Shown here: one piece after another, positions 61,885 to 64,000 of the stretch
Layout of the letters: each line of letters opens with the position of its first letter
How positions within the stretch are numbered: position 1 is the stretch's first letter
Assembly: GCF_001017575.1 (NCBI RefSeq)
Contig: NZ_CP011372.1
Span: forward strand, 682,001-746,000
Direction: 5' to 3'
Length of the DNA stretch: 64,000 nt
Source: Campylobacter lari
GTDB lineage: Bacteria; Campylobacterota; Campylobacteria; Campylobacterales; Campylobacteraceae
Notes under the pieces: generated by a model
Database searches by the model: none
The model's input: only the letters and a program-made list of their open reading frames with translations
What the model was told of the DNA's origin: nothing
Made by a program: the position numbers and the translations under genes

Positions 61885-64000
61885 ATGGCAAATATACAAG
61901 ATTTTTTAACAGATTCTATGCTTTCAAATATAGAAAGTGCGATTTCTTTAGCCATTCATTCTAAGAATAGTGAAATAAAACCTTTGCATTTATTATGGGC
62001 TTTAAGTGTTGATAGTTCAAGTTTACTAAATCAAGTTTTTAATAAATTAAATGTTTCTAAAGAGGCATTTGAGTTAGAAGTAAAAAGTAAAATTTCATTT
62101 TTTCCTACTAGCTCAAATGTAAATAAAGATAATATTAAATTTTCAAATGAATTTATTAATTCTTTAGAAAAAGCAAAAGGCTTGGCTTTAGAAAACAAAG
62201 ACAGTTATTTAGCTGTGGATATGTGGCTTGTCTCAGAAAGTACAAATGGGGTTGTTAAAGAACTTTTATCTCAATTTGTAGATTTAAATGAGTTTAAAAA
62301 AGAATTAGAATTCATTAGAGCTGGAGCTAAAATAGAAACTAAAACAAGCGATGAAACGCTTGATTCTTTGTCTAAATTTGGTATTGATTTGACTATGAAA
62401 GCTAAAAACAATGAGCTTGATCCTGTTATAGGCAGAGAAGAAGAAATTCAAAGATTAATGCAAATTTTAATCAGAAAAACTAAAAATAATCCTATTTTAT
62501 TAGGTGAGCCAGGGGTAGGAAAAACTGCTGTAGTAGAAGCTTTAGCACAAAGGATAGTAAAAAAAGATGTTCCTACTTCATTGCAAAATAAAAAAGTCAT
62601 AGCTTTGGATATGAGTGCTTTAATAGCAGGAGCAAAATACAGAGGTGAATTTGAAGATAGATTAAAAGCTGTTGTAAATGAAGTAATAAAACATAAAAAT
62701 ATTATTTTATTTATAGATGAAATTCACACCATTGTAGGTGCGGGTGCAAATGAAGGAAGTATGGATGCAGCAAATATTTTAAAACCTGCTTTAGCAAGAG
62801 GTGAGCTTCATACTATAGGCGCTACAACCTTAAAAGAATATAGAAAATATTTTGAAAAAGATGCGGCTTTGCAAAGAAGATTTCAACCTGTAAATGTAGC
62901 TGAACCTAGCGTGAATGAAGCTTTAGCAATGTTAAGAGGTATAAAAGAAAAATTAGAAATTCATCATAATGTAACTATTAATGATAGTGCCTTAGTAGCA
63001 GCTGCAAAACTATCTAAGCGTTATATAGCTAATAGATTTTTACCTGATAAGGCGATTGATTTAATTGATGAGGCCGCAGCAGAATTAAAAATGCAAATAG
63101 AAAGTGAGCCAAATTCATTAAGAAAGGTTAGAAAACAAATTGAAAGCTTAGAAGTAGAAAACGAAGCTTTAAAAATGGAAGAAAACGAAGCTAACGAAAA
63201 AAGATTAGAAGAGATCAAAAAAGAATTAGCAAATTTAAAAGAAGAGCAAATTAAACTTAATGCTAAATTTGAAAATGAAAAAGCAGTATTTAATGGCATA
63301 AGTGCAAAGAAAAAAGAAATCGATACTTTAAAAAATGAAGCTATTTTAGCTAAAAACAAAGGAGATTTCCAAAAAGCTGCTGAAATAGAATATGGCAAAA
63401 TTTTAGAGTGTGAAAAAGAGGTATTAAATTTAGAAGAAAAATGGAAACAAATGACCCAAGAAGGAGTTTTGCTTAAAAATCAAGTAGATGAGGATTTAGT
63501 AGCTGACATTTTAAGTAAATGGACGGGTATTAGCGTGCAAAAAATGCTTACATCTGAAAAGCAAAAATATTTACACATTCAAGAGTATTTGCAAGAAAGT
63601 GTCATAGGGCAAGATGAGGCTTTAAGTGCCTTGGCTAAAGCTATTAAGCGTAATAAAGCAGGGCTAAATCAAGCAACTAAGCCTATAGGAAGTTTTTTGT
63701 TTTTAGGGCCAACTGGAGTAGGTAAAACAGAAAGTGCAAAAGCTTTGGCTAAATTTTTATTTGATGATGAAAAAGCTATGGTGCGTTTTGATATGAGTGA
63801 ATTTATGGAAAAACATAGCGTATCAAGACTTTTAGGTGCACCTCCAGGGTATATAGGGCATGAAGAAGGCGGGGAGCTAACTGAAGCTGTTAGAAGAAAG
63901 CCTTATAGTGTGATTTTATTTGATGAAGTAGAAAAAGCTCATAAAGATGTATTTAATATACTTTTGGGAATTTTAGATGATGGTAGGGCTACAGATAGTA
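61885..64000 (+). CDS. clpB: Disaggregase ClpB (5' part, cut by window end)
   Basis: The open frame from ATG 61885, preceded by AAAAGGAGT, runs to the window end without a stop (705 codons). The Clp N-domain spans 1-145, the first AAA domain has [15 protein letters not shown] near residue 210 and [13 protein letters not shown], a long coiled-coil middle domain spans about 405-530 ([15 protein letters not shown]...), and the second AAA domain starts with [15 protein letters not shown] near residue 610 and has YIGHEEGG as pore loop. Full ClpB is about 857 residues, so roughly 150 are missing. It resolves protein aggregates with DnaK. Confidence 0.96.
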   Translation, partial: MANIQDFLTDSMLSNIESAISLAIHSKNSEIKPLHLLWALSVDSSSLLNQVFNKLNVSKEAFELEVKSKISFFPTSSNVNKDNIKFSNEFINSLEKAKGLALENKDSYLAVDMWLVSESTNGVVKELLSQFVDLNEFKKELEFIRAGAKIETKTSDETLDSLSKFGIDLTMKAKNNELDPVIGREEEIQRLMQILIRKTKNNPILLGEPGVGKTAVVEALAQRIVKKDVPTSLQNKKVIALDMSALIAGAKYRGEFEDRLKAVVNEVIKHKNIILFIDEIHTIVGAGANEGSMDAANILKPALARGELHTIGATTLKEYRKYFEKDAALQRRFQPVNVAEPSVNEALAMLRGIKEKLEIHHNVTINDSALVAAAKLSKRYIANRFLPDKAIDLIDEAAAELKMQIESEPNSLRKVRKQIESLEVENEALKMEENEANEKRLEEIKKELANLKEEQIKLNAKFENEKAVFNGISAKKKEIDTLKNEAILAKNKGDFQKAAEIEYGKILECEKEVLNLEEKWKQMTQEGVLLKNQVDEDLVADILSKWTGISVQKMLTSEKQKYLHIQEYLQESVIGQDEALSALAKAIKRNKAGLNQATKPIGSFLFLGPTGVGKTESAKALAKFLFDDEKAMVRFDMSEFMEKHSVSRLLGAPPGYIGHEEGGELTEAVRRKPYSVILFDEVEKAHKDVFNILLGILDDGRATDS

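Overview
The window is AT-rich chromosomal DNA from an Epsilonproteobacterium, almost certainly a Campylobacter and most plausibly of the C. lari clade. This rests on gene content and order (chuZ/chuA, hobA, cjaA-cjaB, mqnC, receiver-less cheB beside cheR, tlyA-ribF-cmoA, purC-purS-purQ), low G+C, tightly overlapping genes, and a poly-G phase-variation tract. The species is inferred; no rRNA or marker search was possible.

Layout. 1-3057: haem acquisition (chuZ divergent from a TonB-dependent receptor). 3054-12356: housekeeping block hemW, rppH, lysC, hobA, holB, folP, ligA, tlyA, ribF, cmoA. 12536-13721: two tandem bacteriohaemerythrin genes, each broken by a one-base homopolymer expansion. 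13776-22128: cassette 1, a three-gene two-partner secretion (TPS) locus. 22160-26602: minus-strand operon rpiB, a coiled-coil protein gene, apt, dedA, pepA, ychF. 26743-28086: cheB', cheR. 28083-38265: an MFS gene (minus), then mqnC, an M16-like gene, recG, a Crp/Fnr regulator, an ABC amino-acid importer with cjaA, and cjaB. 38310-46527: cassette 2, a second copy of the TPS locus. 46595-53964: TrkA-C protein, aroB, mscS-like, mtaB, an FtsH-like AAA protein, mogA. 53977-61678: minus-strand operon ctp, purC, purS, purQ, an SH3-like protein gene, plsC, crcB, htpG and two rhodaneses. 61885-64000: clpB, cut by the window end.

The striking element is the duplicated TPS cassette. Each copy has (i) a predicted secreted beta-solenoid protein gene with a run of 10 G just after its start codon, (ii) a TpsA exoprotein of about 1,140 residues with a haemagglutination-type TPS domain, GGF-type repeats and a C-terminal cysteine pair, and (iii) a TpsB outer-membrane transporter. 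Gene (i), its upstream region and the first bases of tpsA look identical in the two copies over about 2.86 kb. The tpsA passengers have diverged, while the first 1.1 kb of tpsB is again identical. With 10 G the first gene is out of frame in both copies; with 9 G it would read through a signal peptide into an 870-residue protein. The pattern suggests a phase-variable surface system whose constant parts are homogenised while the exposed parts vary. The function of the first gene and any link between its switch and tpsA/tpsB expression are inferences.
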